Below are positions 45,593 to 59,000 of a stretch of 64,000 nt of DNA, piece by piece. Both the position numbers and the translations under genes were made by a program. The DNA comes from Drosophila persimilis (Eukaryota; Arthropoda; Insecta; Diptera; Drosophilidae), in contig NW_020825298.1 of assembly GCF_003286085.1 (NCBI RefSeq), forward strand, positions 14,570,001-14,634,000, given 5' to 3'. Every line of letters begins with the position of its first letter. The first letter of the stretch is position 1. Below the pieces are notes generated by a model. It searched no databases. It was given only the letters and a program-made list of their open reading frames with translations, and was not told the origin of the DNA.

Positions 45593-47272
45593 ATGGCCGT
45601 ACATTCGAATAGCATTCCATTCCTCCTCATATTGGCTTTGGTGGCCAGCGGGAGCCAGGGAGCCAATATTCTGGGACTTTTCACCAGCTTGAGCCCCTCG
45701 CATTTGGTCATTCAGATGTCGATGGCCAAGATTCTGGCCGAGAGTGGACACAATGTGACAGTGGTCACTGCCCTGAAGCCGCCTCTTCTGCATCCGGCAG
45801 TCAATCACATTCAGGTGACGCTCGATGAGGCGGACGGCAAGTCCTTTGGCGCCCTTGTGGCGGACATGGCCAAGAGGGACACCAGCAATGCAGTCATTTC
45901 CATGCTCGTGGCGATGGGATCATTGACCTCGGCCTTTGGCAAAATGGCGGATGTCTTGAGGCACCAGAAAGTGAAGGATCTGTACGAGCATACCGACAAT
46001 CACTTCGATTTGGTGATCGTGGGATACTTTATGAACAGCCTGCAGCTTTCGGTAGCCCACAAGTTGAAGGTGCCACAGATAGTGGCACTCTCCAATCCAC
46101 CATCACTGTTGGGCTCTGTCTTGGGTAATCCCTCGGAGATTTCCTATGTGCCATCCATGAATCTCATTGTGAAAAGAGGTCAACCGATGACCTTTGTCCA
46201 ACGCGTGCAGAACATATTTGCTACGATGGGAAGTTGGATATTTATGCGTGTGATTGAGCATAATAATGACAAGATTTACAAGTGAGTAAAAGTCCAAAGG
46301 AAACCAATAAAAATACTTATTTATTCCATTCTCTATAGAGACCTCTATGGCGACGATCCCTTGATGCCACGATATGAGGATCTGTACAAAAACATCTCCC
46401 TGATACTCTTCTCTTCTCATGGCATCAGTGAGGGACCCATCCGACCCAATGTTCCTGCTGTGATCGAAGTGGGAGGCATCCAGGTCAAGGATCAGCCAGA
46501 TCCTCTCCCCGAAAACATAGAAGACTTCCTGAACAGCGCCTCTAGTGATGACGGAGCCATCTTCCTGAGTCTCGGCTCCAACGTGAAGGCAGAACACATA
46601 AAGTCCGACACCGTGCAAAAGATGTTCAATGTCATCTCGAAACTAAAGCAAAAGGTCATCTGGAAGTGGGACAATCTGGAGAATACCCCTGGCAAATCGG
46701 AGAATATACTCTACGCCAAGTGGCTGCCGCAGGACGATATCCTGGCGCATCCCAAGATCAGGCTCTTCATCACACACGCGGGCAAGGGAGGCGTCACCGA
46801 GGCCCAGTACCATGGAAAGCCCATGCTCGCTCTTCCCGTGTTTGGCGATCAGCCAGGAAATGCTGCGGCATTGGTCACCCAGGGCTTTGGGCTTAGTCTC
46901 AGTCTCCTGACCCTCGAGGAGCAGTCCTTCCGCGACAATATCCACGAGATCCTGGAGAATCCCAAGTACAATCGAGCAGTAAAAGCTTTCTCCTCCCTCT
47001 ACCGCGATCGTCCCCTGAGCGCACGTCAAACGCTCCTCTATTGGGTGGACTATGTCATCCGCCACCATGGTGCCGCACATCTCCAGAGTCCCGTGGTGCA
47101 CATGGGATTCGTAGCAGCCTATAATTTGGATATTTATGCCTTACTTTTGGCACTACTATTTATTATTTATTTGATTAGCAAACTAGTGTTTTGTGCCATT
47201 TATAGGAAACTTTTTTCAAAAAAATCTAAAAGTCATCCAAAACAAAAAAGCAAAAAGCAAAAAAAGCAATAA
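45593..47272 (+). CDS. UDP-glycosyltransferase C (Ugt37-like, more diverged)
   Basis: Exons 45593-46281 and 46339-47272 (57-bp intron, phase 2, same codon as genes A and B); 540 residues. The in-frame extension upstream lacks an ATG, so MAVHSNS is the start. Signal peptide through about residue 22 (LLILALVASGSQG), then ANILGLF, SLSPSH, the YGDDPLMPRYEDL motif after the intron, UGT signature at about 373-401 (FITHAGKGG to VFGDQ), membrane helix at about 495-517 and a longer basic tail ending KQKKQ (KxKxx). An insertion of two residues (SSDDG) sits before the LSLGSNV motif. It is clearly paralogous to A and B but not homogenised with them, so probably differs in substrate. Confidence 0.92.
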
Positions 47273-50013
47273 AGCTATCCAGTAATCGTAAAATTTGATA
47301 AGAAAATTGAAATAATTGTATAATATGTTGCTAAACAGTCTGGCTAGACATTTTGGGTGCTTTCAAGTGGTTCGGTGAGACGGGGATCTTATCAGGAAAG
47401 GCCTTTAGAATGATTATAAAAGTGTTTCTCATGGGAAACATTGTTGCCGTGTTGTTGGTGCACTAAGAGGTCTCTAAAAGTTGGGAGTTTATAAGACTAC
47501 GGTGGGGTGAAGAAGTTAATTTTTTGAAAAGTAAAATTATGATATCGGGACATGGGAAATATATCATAAATCATAAGTGGAGACCTGTAAGAGTAGTTGA
47601 ACATCAAGTTTGATATGTTTTTGGGCAGGTAATTCGTGCAAAAATATGAAACCATGCATTTAAAGTCTTAAAAGATCCAACAATTTCTTGGAAAACCCAT
47701 TTCAGTACTAAAACATCCAAAATCCCTCTACTTATTTTTAAAAGATCCTCTAGATTTTCAAGTTTTCATGACAAAAAGCGATTAATTCTTTGTAAAATCT
47801 GTATTTCCTTGATTATCGCTCCTCGATTGGATTCCCAACTGGGGAAAAGAGCGGCAACGAGTATCAGTCAAACGCTTAAGTTGCAACATGTTCGACTGAT
47901 CGGCTAGCACAGAATAACGGCCCGAACATCCACGATCTAGTCACACGAGCACGAGGCATAATCTATCGAACATTCGATAACTGGGCACCATCTGTAAAGA
48001 GTCTTTTGATCCGAATGCCTGTGGATTTAGTATTTCCCTCAAACTGCCTGTGAAAACCTTCCAAAATCGTATAAGCCCCTATAAAAGTTTTCCAAGTTTA
48101 TTTCCGTTTTCTCGCGCTTGATGCCTTGATAGACTGCTTAACCACCTTTATGTTGATGTTGATTTCTGGTAACTTCTGGTAACTACCCAAAGCTGTTGTT
48201 GTGGGTCTGCTCCCCTTTCCCCTGAGGGGGAGGGGGGGAAAAACTTCTGTTCTGTTGGTAACTTTATTACAAAAATTCGCAGAATACTTGTGCGCATCGC
48301 CGTCTCATTGTAGTAGTCTACGGATGGTTTTTGCACTTCAATGCCAATTTGCAATGCACTAGAAATTCTTTAGAGGGGGTTCCGGCGGAAGGGGAGCCCA
48401 ACATGAGGAGCAGAGCATTTTGCAATAAGCAAATTTCAATTGAAATAGCAAACGGAAAAGGCATTCAGACGTAGAGCATGGGAGCCGAGCCACCCCCCCT
48501 CCACAGCCCACCCTGCACTCCCTCCTCATACATAACGTGGTCGAAACGAACATCCAACAACGAAAAAGTATTTCAGAAATCTCTGCAATTGTTTTGTGTA
48601 TATTCCTTGGTGTGTTTTTTTTTTTTTTGGGATGGAGTGTGGATGGATATATGGAAATGCCGATGGAAACAAACAGCAGGAAAAGCAACTAAAAAGAGAG
48701 TGGTATTTTCTTGCCAAAAAAATACTACTAGCAGTCGGAAAACGCGCGTCAAGTATTTCATTAATTAATATTGTTTTTGCAGGTAAACAACAACGAAACG
48801 GAGTTTGCACAACGACGGCTTACAAATTGGATAGAGTGTTGTACATTTTATCCAAATCCCAAAAAATGTACAAAAAAATTTCCTAGTTTTTACACTAGTC
48901 TAAAATATTTATTACTTTACAAAAATGTTTCATGAGGGATTTGTTGGCTTTTGCCAGCTGCCAAAATGAAAATAAGAAAATTGCGAAAACACTGAATCAA
49001 CATTTTCCCACATTTAATGAACATTTTTTTCCGGCAACAGTCTGTGTTCAAATGATTTTCAAAAATGTACAACATATGGTAGGGGTGGGGTAGGGGTATG
49101 CTAGGGGTTTCGAGTGTCCACTGGGTTTAATGAAATTTTGAAAAAAATATATTCATAAAATGTTGAATATTTTGCCGAAGGGACAAAAACTACTTTTAAT
49201 CGTAATTTTACCTGAATTTAATCATTGCTTTGAGGTGGCCCCTTTGGCGCGTTTTCTATCCCCTAAACTGGTCTTCTTTGGGATGTCATGGCCGTACCCA
49301 AGGGTTCCTTTGGCTTTTGTTAAATATTTATCTACTTTTAGCTGATTTAATTGCATAATGCAGCACTTGAGTGGCACCTCAAGCGTACGGGAATCGCAAT
49401 CCCTAGTCAAACTGATTTCTGCTCTCGACAAACCAGTCTTGTTCTGAACCCTCGAAATGGGAACAGCATTTGTGCTCTCTTTTGTTGTCAGTTTTGTTTA
49501 ATTAAATTTGGAATAACAAAAAAGCGACAGACGATCCTCTGTAAACAGTTCAGTTCTCCGGAAAGTCCATTACCTTTTTCAAGTGCCTGACAATACAAAA
49601 AAATCCGTTCCAGGGGAAAGGGAAAACATTTTCTACGCCGTAGTTGAGAGTCGCATAATTCATAAAGCCGCAGGGGAGACATTCATACAGGGACAGGGAC
49701 AGGACACGGGATTCAGGACTCCTGTTTCATAACCTACCCTATGGATCGCATGTCCTTTGCAATGGATATGTCTCAATCAGATGGTTGTTCACTAGGGTTC
49801 TGCCGTGCAATTTGCTCGCAGCACGTGCCCCCTGCAATTACTTTCAGGACACAAAAATTTAACGATGGGAAAACACTTGGAGGAAATGCAATTTCAATGA
49901 GCGAGTCCTCATCAACGGTTTTTCTGCGCGTTGCGTGGGAAAATCGCTTGCGGTTTCTTGACACTGCCTCTCAGCGGAACGGCCATTTCCCGCTCTTTGA
50001 TCTCTCAATCTCT

Positions 50014-50041
50014 CCCCCCCCCCCCCCCCCCCCCCCCCCCC
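50014..50041 (+). repeat. C homopolymer of 28 bases
   Basis: Uninterrupted C run. Length is likely unreliable in an assembly and polymorphic in populations. Confidence 0.9.
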
Positions 50042-53000
50042 ACCTCTTTGATCTGTGCGTACGGTCTGTGGGCGTGGCCAGAAATGCACTCTTTTTTGTT
50101 CTTCTATTCCTACGATTTGCAATTACTTTTAAACGGACTGCGGCATTTGCGGTGAATTATGGCGACAAACGCCACGATGCGTGCACTCCACCCACAAAAA
50201 TTCACAAATTCAATTCCTCCTTTCGGCTTTGTAGGGAATTTTCAATTTTCGCATTGTTTTTCCATTGCATTTCATTTCATTTTGTTTTTCCCTGTGGCTC
50301 GTGGTGGGGGGTAGGTAGCCCTATAGGTAATACACAAATTTGTTGTTGGTTGGCGGCAGCCGAATATTGAAATGTGCAAAGGGAAAGGCAAGGAGCGAGA
50401 GGGGGGCGTAGCGCATAAACACATTCCAATCAATTTGTTTGGCCAAATGAATTATGCATTGAAAATTGCATCGTTTAGGGGTTGCAGGAGGGGGCGATGG
50501 ACTGTGGGCTGTGGGCGGAGGGGGGAGTGTGGGATTGGGGTTAAGTTAAAGCACAAATATGCAGCACATTCCGTCTCTGTCGGTCGGGCGGTGGCCTGTA
50601 GGGGGGCTGGGTGGCCGGTGTATTGATGAGTAATTTATACGAAATTATGAGATTAATTTTGGCATCTGAATGGAAATATCGAGTGCGGTGGGGCATTCCC
50701 TAGAGTACAAGGAAGTTCCTCCACTAGTACTAGTACAATTCCTACTACCATATAGCACTTGAGGAAATCAGATATAAATTATCATTAGATTTATGGATTT
50801 ACAATGGTTCTTCTTGGGAAAGTATCCCAGAAGCCCAAGGCCTCGCAGAAATCATCAAAATAACATTTAACACTTTTACCACATTTTCTGGAAATGAAAA
50901 TATGTTTTCCTGTAATTAATAAGTTATATATGATTTATTCTACATTTTTTCCATTGTTTAATATTTTCCTTATCATATTTTGTTTGTGATTCAAAGTTTC
51001 ATTCAGAGTTCTTTCGGCCCACTTGGAAAACCTTATTTCTTAGGACTTTCCTTAGCTATTAGCTTGGGATTAGCTAGACTTCATTTGCTGGATGGTATAT
51101 GATCTAAGTAAGGGCTGATAAGTGGTAAATGTAGATTACTTTGGAGGGCACAGATCATAGAGATGAAGAGATTATATTCTGTGTCTCAAAAATTGAATGG
51201 TTACCCGAAAAAATATTTCTCTGAAGAAAGCAGTCTAGAAGTAATATTCCCTTGAAGATTCAGTTTCCTAAAGATGGCTGCAATAATAACATTTCTCCTA
51301 ATAGAATCCTGGGTTTTCCAGGCTCTTTCTCCAGAGAATCCCCTCCTTAGAAGCACATCATTGCAGGACCCTAGAATTTCTAATTCCACTTCCAAAAGCC
51401 ACATTCGATGCCTATTCGACTTTTCCAACTATTTTCGATCAAATTGAATAGTATTTGATTGTTTTGTTTTTTTTTATGGGAGCGGATATTTATTCTGTCG
51501 GGGCACTTTTTACCTTTACTTCAGATTCACTTCACTAAGCTTTTGTTGTGACAAGAATTTGCCGACATTTTGCATAATTAAACAATGCACAAAATGCACA
51601 TTTTGTGTGTGTTTCGTGATGTTTTTCCACCACTTTTCACCCCAAAAAAAAAAACAGATGAAAATGGCTGGCAATCTGCTGCTGCACTTCCGTGTGTTGC
51701 TCAAATAAAATCAATAATCCTTAAAAATACAATATTTTGCGCATAAATACGGGTTTTTTTTAACGCCACTGCAAATGCATCGAACGGGGCGACAAAAAGC
51801 GCGTCGAGGATTTGCGTACAGTGCGTTTTTTGTCGCCCCGGCGGCAGACAGTGGCAGAAGCGACGGGGGGCGTGGCGAACCAATTTGTAATCAAAGTAAT
51901 TTTAATGCAAATTTTATATGTTACTGCACGCAGGGGCTGCATCGTAGCAGGGGGGCGTGTCAACGCCCATCGACTGAGACCAGGCCAATAACAGTAAAAG
52001 CTGTAAATAAATATTCGGGGGAAAAAAATGGGAAGGGAGGATAGTTTTTGGGAAACGAAACATGGGATACCCTTAAGGAGTGGTGTTTTATAGGGTATAT
52101 ATAGGATATAATGATGTGATTTTTGATGATTCTTTTTCTCTGGAAACACGCTCGAAACTATGGATTTTTGAGTTTTAGTGAAATCTCTTAAAGCCAAATC
52201 CACTTTTCCTTCGAAGACCGATTTTCTTACAATTTATCCCATTAAAAACAGATGAGAAATATTCCGATCTATTCAACCCCGACCTATAGCTGTACTCCTA
52301 TCCAACTTTCACCCCGAAAGCACACTTTTATATCCCTTAAAAGTCTTTTAAATTCGATATACCTCCTTCAAAGGGTAGCGAAAAAAAAAAACTGACCAAA
52401 GCCGAAGGGCAGACCCAGAGCCAGCTTTGGGGCCAGCGAGAAAAAGCCAAAAAGGGTCGCGGGAAAAACTGCCGCTTAACTCTGGATTCAGGACCCCAGC
52501 AGTCGGATTTTCAGAGAGCAGGACTTTCCTCCTCCCCATTCCCCATTCCCCTCCCCTGCCCAGCCATGGGGTTTGTTTATTCAAATGATTTTATGACTTT
52601 TCCAAAAAACCAAATGGTGACAACTTGTGGCGCTAAAAGTTGAAAGTTTTGTGGCCAAACAAAATGAACATTAAAAAAATAACGAGAAGAATACGAATAA
52701 AAAAAACGGATTGTAAAAAACAAAAAAACAGGAGGAGATAGTAGAGGGAGATACAATCATACGAGTGTATTGGGGGGGGGGGAGGGATATATGCATGTAA
52801 ATAGGGGATAAAGCGACATTGGGATGCTCTGAAATGGGAAATATTGGTAGGATTTGGTGTAAGGTGGTTCTACTTGGAAATGTATCCAAAAAGGAATGTT
52901 CTAAGAAGAGAAAACGCAGTAGCTACAATATGAAATCTCTAGAAAATCTAGGATACATCTCATCGCAGCCCAATTAAATGATTTTCTTTCATCTCTAATC

Positions 53001-54935
53001 TTAATGAATACTTTCTCATCTTAATATGATCATTAATGACTAAAATCTACCACAAATTTCTTCAAATTAACACATAATCTTTAATCAAACGAACATAAAT
53101 CGCCTCTATCATATTGAATCTCTCTCTTGAACAGGCACAATCTATAAGCACTTAAAAATGACTCCATTACACGACAAAGATCCATATCATAAGATATATT
53201 CTATCATCTCTCGAACACAATCTCCCAAAGACATCGGAATACCCTTCTGTAAGAGCATTTTCTCTCACTCTCCCTACCAAATGCTGCTGCCGTTTCCCAG
53301 GCAACAAAACAGCAGGCCGCACCTGTGGTTTTTCATTCCCGTCCCGTCCCATCCTCTCAGGAATCCTCCCTCTCCCGCATTTTTGTTAGAACTATAAAAA
53401 ACACACAGCGACGACGGTCTAGGCCGTAATTTTCAAACGAGACAAATTCTCCTCGAATGCGTTTTTGGCCGCATAAATTTTCCCATTGAGAGGAGTAGGA
53501 AAAAGGTTCCACATTAGGCATCATTAGCTGTGAGAGAAGAAGATTGTGTGGTGTGGTGTGCGGTTAAGCCACTGGAAGGGGCAGGGGAAGGGCCAAGCGG
53601 TAGCAGATACAGGGCCCACACACAGCACAGGGGTCCGTGGGTTCGTGGGTCAAGGGTCAGGCGGCACATGTGAAAAAAAGGACACCAGAAGGCAGTTCCC
53701 TACCTGATGCTTCCTTCTCTTTTTTTCCTTTTTCTTATTCTTTTTCTTGGGAAATTGCTCGAAAGTAATTATGTAATTGACTTTTGCGGCAACAGGCGGC
53801 GAGGGGGTGGGGAGAGATCCCTCTGAAGGTCGCCTTGGGGCGCCATCATCAGTGCGTCAGTCGTTCTGTCATTTCTCAAAAGGCATTGTGTCAGAGTCCT
53901 TCTGGTGTGTGTTTTTTTTATTGTTCCAACGACTTTGTGGCCGTCAATTGTCAGCTTCCTTCCGCCTTTCATTTGTTAGCCCACACGCTAGAGTTTTCCT
54001 TTTCCTTTTTCGGCCCAGCGACATGTGTCGCAGATTATGACATTTTTGGTGGGACATAACCATCTTCTCTGGTCATAAATTGTGTGATGTGAACACATTA
54101 GCAATTATTTAATGGTTCATTGGATGGACTTTGCGATGGCCAGCGCGAGATTGCCAGTGGCAGGACCTTCCAAATATGTCAAAAGTGCCCTACAGCCATT
54201 TGTCTTGTCGAGGAAAAGGTGTGTGAGTGGAAAGGCCTATTAAAGAAGTTTTCTTTTGCCGTAAAAGGACATGCTTTATTTATGAAATTCACTAGAGCTG
54301 CTTATATATTTAACCATTTTTCATTTTTATAAATTTAATAGTATATTTTAATTTTTTTTTTTTTTATATTTATTTATTTTATATAAAATTCTTTAGAACT
54401 GTTTATAATAGTAAATTTTTGTATATCCAAACCGATTTTATATACATTTTATTTATTATTTTATATTTTTTGTAAATTTCTTTTAATATTTAGATATTAT
54501 ATTTTTAAATATTTTTTTTAAATTTATATTATTTATTATATATTATATTATGTATAATATTTATTATTATTTATATTTAACTAAATTCATTAGAACTTTA
54601 AATTTGTTTGGTTTTTATACCCCTACAGATTTTGGATAAATTTTATTTTATTTATTATATATTTGCATATTTTTTTGTTTTTTTTTTGTATTTTTTTATT
54701 TATTTTTATTTTTGTATTTGTATTAAGTTTTTTATTTATTCCTGCTATTTTTTGATAGTTTTGTGTTTGATAAAAAATTTAGTCATTTGTTCTTCATTTT
54801 CAATACCCCAACAGATGTACATATGTAAGTATGATTCATCCAAGGGTTACATTTTAGTGTAATTTGAATGCCTCTCTGAATGCCATACACTTCCCCCTAC
54901 CCCACATCTGCTCGACGACACTTAATACCCTGTTT

Positions 54936-54958
54936 CCCCCCCCCCCCCCCCCCCCCCC
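54936..54958 (+). repeat. C homopolymer of 23 bases
   Basis: Uninterrupted C run immediately after TGTTT. As with the other long C run, the exact length is uncertain. Confidence 0.9.
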
Positions 54959-55671
54959 TACTGTTCTTCCGCCTCATTTGTAAGTCGATACTTTTCGGGC
55001 AAAGAAAAAATAACACAAACTTTAAATCGATTTAAAAACCATTTGCTCTTGCATTTGACATTTAAATTTGTTGTTGCAATGCAAGACAAAAATGTCAAAA
55101 GATCAACGAGAAGGAGAAGGAGTGTGGAAGGGAAGTGAAGGAAAGGGCGAGGAAAGAGGTGGAGGTGTTGGAGGTGTTATTGTTATTAAATTATGCGCTA
55201 AGCTGTCAGCAGACATGGGTGCAACGAGAGCACACCTCCTCCACCTTTAGAGACCTCTCCCCACATATATCCCCCTTCATTCATGCCTAGATTTGACATC
55301 TGATGGCAAATTGACATGGAAAATTGTTCATTTGTTAAAGAGTTTTTCGATTTTCGATGTTCGTTCGGTGGGAGTTTATTTTTTGACGTTTTTCTAATTG
55401 CTTCTGGCCAAGCGATTTCCTGTCCATCAAAAAACTAGTGTCAGGAGTTCGCTGCAGATGGAGAGATGTGAAAGCAGAGTGTATCCCGAGGGGGAATAAA
55501 GAGAGCATCCAGAGGGGGGGAATAGAGAGGAGAGAGCAGAGAGAGCGCAGCTATAGAGGGGAAACGAGAGGAGCTCTAGGAAGGCAGAGAATCGGCAAGC
55601 TAATTTGCAATTAGGCCAAAAGAAAACTGAAATGAAATCAATGCATTGCATTGCCCGAGGCGCTTTTTGGC

Positions 55672-56037
55672 TTAATTGAAAACTGCGCCAAGCAGCGCAG
55701 GAGCAACTTTTAATGAAGATGGTGAGGACGACGTCGTTGGAGGATCTGCAGCAGGAGCTGGAGCAAGGGGAGGAGCTTTGGAGGGAGGCGCTACAGGCAG
55801 AGCGGTAGCCTCCGTAGACGAGGCTGAAACAGGAGCAGGAGCGGGGGCGGGAGCGGGAGCGGGAGCCTCAGCCATGGCCGTAACCGGAGCTGTGTAGCCA
55901 GGGAAAAAGAAATGAAAATGCTGAAAATTTACTTGATTTGCCTTGGCAATTTTTTGGGCGAGTTGTTGAAAGTTTTCCCCCACCTTCTCCACCTCTGTTT
56001 TGAGGAGATACTCTATGACGGAGACGGAGAATGAAGA
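55672..56037 (-). other. Pro/Ala-rich open frame, possible small or decayed gene
   Basis: On the - strand a frame open from 56037 reads YLLKTEVEKVGENFQQLAQK, then IAKANQ, a Phe/His-rich piece that may be intronic (GTAAAT to CTACACAG, only 43 bp and not phase-matched), then TAMAEAPAPAPAPAPAP and more Pro/Ala to TAA at 55672-55674. The Lys/Glu part looks coding. There is no start codon, and an upstream acceptor (TCATAG near 56015) is only possible. I cannot name it. Confidence 0.3.
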
Positions 56038-59000
56038 TTATTTGGAGATCAAAGTAACACTATGAAAATATATGGATTTTGGGAGCATTTGCACACAGAG
56101 AAAAAAGATCTGAAATTTTTATATATAAACATAAACTTATTAAAAATTATTATTTATTAAAAAATAAATTAAGAAATATTTGATTTAAATATATGTAAAA
56201 TTTTAAATTAATAATAATAAATAATAAGATTAATTTTTTGTTTAAAATTAATTGAATATTTAAATATTATTCAAATAAAATAAAACTTTTCATTGTAATT
56301 TTAGTTGTAATTGGAGTGTAGAGACGATTGAATATTAATAATAAAGCAAATGAAGATATATACTATTTCTAAAGAATTTCTAGATTTCTAAAGAAATAAT
56401 GCCATATTAGAGCCCATAAATTTAAGTAGATTTTTTGAAGGCATATATCAATGGAAAGGCAAGGGTAAACATGCTCAATATATTATTAATAAAATATAAT
56501 AAAGCACAGACATAAAATAAAATGGAATTATATCTAATAGCTAATTTCTTATAAGGATATGTATATTTTTTCACAGATATAAAAAAATACACAATTTATC
56601 GCTTATATATATAAAGATACACATATTTCTGATTAATTTCCAAGAGCTATCTTTCGAGTCCCGACTTCTGTGAGTTTTTATCGTTGCAATCTTTTTGTTT
56701 AAAATTAAAATTAAAATATATCGAAAATATTCCAAATTAACAGATAATCCGTTGCTTAGTCTGGAAACTTAAGGACTACAAATTTTAGTCACAATTACTC
56801 ATATATTTTATAGTAAGACATTTCTGGAAAATGGCTTCTTCATTGCCCAAAATTTGCCTCTAGTTTCCCAAGAGAAAAGCAATCCTTATTCGTTTTGAAA
56901 ATCTCTTGAAAAATGTTCCTACTTTTCAAATTTGTTTCGCTTAAGCACTATTTTAACCACTTGAATAAAACTATTGCTCTGCACAGAAAAACGAGCGAAA
57001 AAAAAGGATTGAAAAAAGGAGAGAATAATTTGGGTTAAGTGAAAGTGCAAATGGAGTATTCATGAAGTTGGGAAAGCAAAAAAAAAAAACAAAAAAAGTA
57101 GGAAAAACTTTCTGGTAGGAGTGCAGCAGGAGAGGGAACATTCAAAAGGGGGTTTGAGGGCAGGGGCAGGGGCAGGGGCATTCCCTGGCCCACAGAAACA
57201 TGTTAACATCGACCACAACTATAAAGCCTAATGAGCTAATAAATCCACTCCAAAATACCCCCAGAATGCAGGGCAGGCAGACAGCCAGCCAGCCAGACAG
57301 ACATATGAAGAGCCCCACCATAAAACTTCACTCCACTCGAGTGGCGACTGCCGGTGCTGCAACTCCTTGATGCCTCCCTGCCCCCATGCCTCGTGTGATT
57401 CTTGGTTCGTTTTTTATGGCCCAGTGCCTTAACGAAAATTCTGTTTTGGTTTTTTATTTAATTAACGTAACAGTCGGCCACAAGGCCAGAAAGCATTCAG
57501 ACGGAGATTCCTCCATTGATCTGTGCCTTTTGTTTGTGCCTCGAGGAGTCGTCTTTTACGAGTTGCAAGATTTGTGGCACTCCATGTTAGACATACACAA
57601 CAGTTTTATTGCCTGTTGTGGTCTGTCTTTTGATGAAAGATTCTGATGAAGGAGTACGAGATTATGGGGCTGTGGCAGGGGCTGTGGCAGGGGAGGGGCA
57701 AGCTGTTTAGGGACCCGACCACAGATCTCTTTTGTGGGGGTTGTTTCCGCCTTCAATCTTTCAATTATTGATGGAAATTTCACTCACTTTTTGGCCAAGA
57801 GTCTCTGCATTTCTGTACTGCAGAAAAAAGCGAACAAGAGACTACAACCTGGAAAACCCTTTACCACCTAAAACGATGCCACCATCTGTGGCACACACAC
57901 ACACACAGACACACAGGCACACAGACACAAACGGGCACAAGCTCAATTACACCAACGCCACGAGGACTAGGACGACAATCCCCAAAAGCAAGTCTGGGGC
58001 TTGTTGCAAATCATGCAATCCACCCACCTCTCCACCACTGGGGCAGGCATCCACTGTGTGTGTGTGTGTGTGTGGCAATGTGGCATCTCTACCACCCACA
58101 AAGTGGTCTAAGTTGGACACGCTCGTTTTGGGTGATTTGCCAGCAGACTCGTGCAGCCCCCCCATCGGCAGCCCCTGCTCGGCTTCCATGCAAAAATCAA
58201 ATGTCAAACCTAACAAGTCACGTGATGGATGCATTTCTCGTGTAGCCAACAGCCAAAATGGAAAGGAACTGAAGTGAGGGAGAGAGAACTTCCCCCGTCT
58301 GGAGGAAAGTGTTGAGGAGGTTAAGGGGGTAGAAAACTCCAATTTAGGGGGGGGAGGTAGGAAAACCATAAGGAAACTCTTCATTTGACAGATTAAAGTT
58401 CTCTGATAAAAAGTTCAGGTTTTTCGGTTGAAATATATGGTTTTGTTTTCGATGTTGGAAAGTTAATGAATACCAGATGATGATAGGTACGATTTCGAGT
58501 GCTTTCGTCTACGTATGGAATGACAATTTATGCCAGAACCATCTCCTTTCTTAGATTCTTAGAGCAAGACATTCAGATTGAAGTTCCATAATGAATAAAC
58601 AGAATATATTTGTTATTCTTGGGTTCCTTGAGACCTTGCTATGTATTTCTATTTATTTTGATGGCATTGGATCCTCAGATATTCCATTTTTCAAGCACAA
58701 AAAGCTCTTCTAAGATCGTAAATTCTTTTCCTTTCAAATCTCCTTTTTCAACACCTAAAATCCCACCAAAAACCAAGCAATCTTCAACTCAAATTTCAGT
58801 CAAATAAAACGAACCCCTTTTCAGCCTTGACCCATCCCCCTCCCCACCCTGCCACGCATTTCCCATTTCACAGCAAAAGTAGAAAAGAAATTTCACTGTC
58901 ATTGTCCCCCCACCCCTGCCCCTCGTGTGTCACTTGGCTAGTAATTGATTTTGGCGATAATTGATTTGATTTTCAAAACGATAGGAAAATCGCTGATTTT

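Larger units (their letters stand above)
47273..55671. other. Stretch with no recognised gene
   Basis: No open frame on either strand is supported by family motifs or splice structure. Seen: a T12 run near 48617-48628, a C28 tract at 50014-50041, a G-rich run near 52772-52782, a long AT-rich block (about 54300-54800) and a C23 tract at 54936-54958. TATACCCCTACAG (about 54617) and AATACCCCAACAG (about 54802) are paired phrases flanking part of the AT-rich block. Confidence 0.5.

Noticed and set aside
49741-50370. 209-codon + strand frame
   Set aside because: Contains a translated C28 tract, shows no codon bias or motif, and its frame would shift with tract length.
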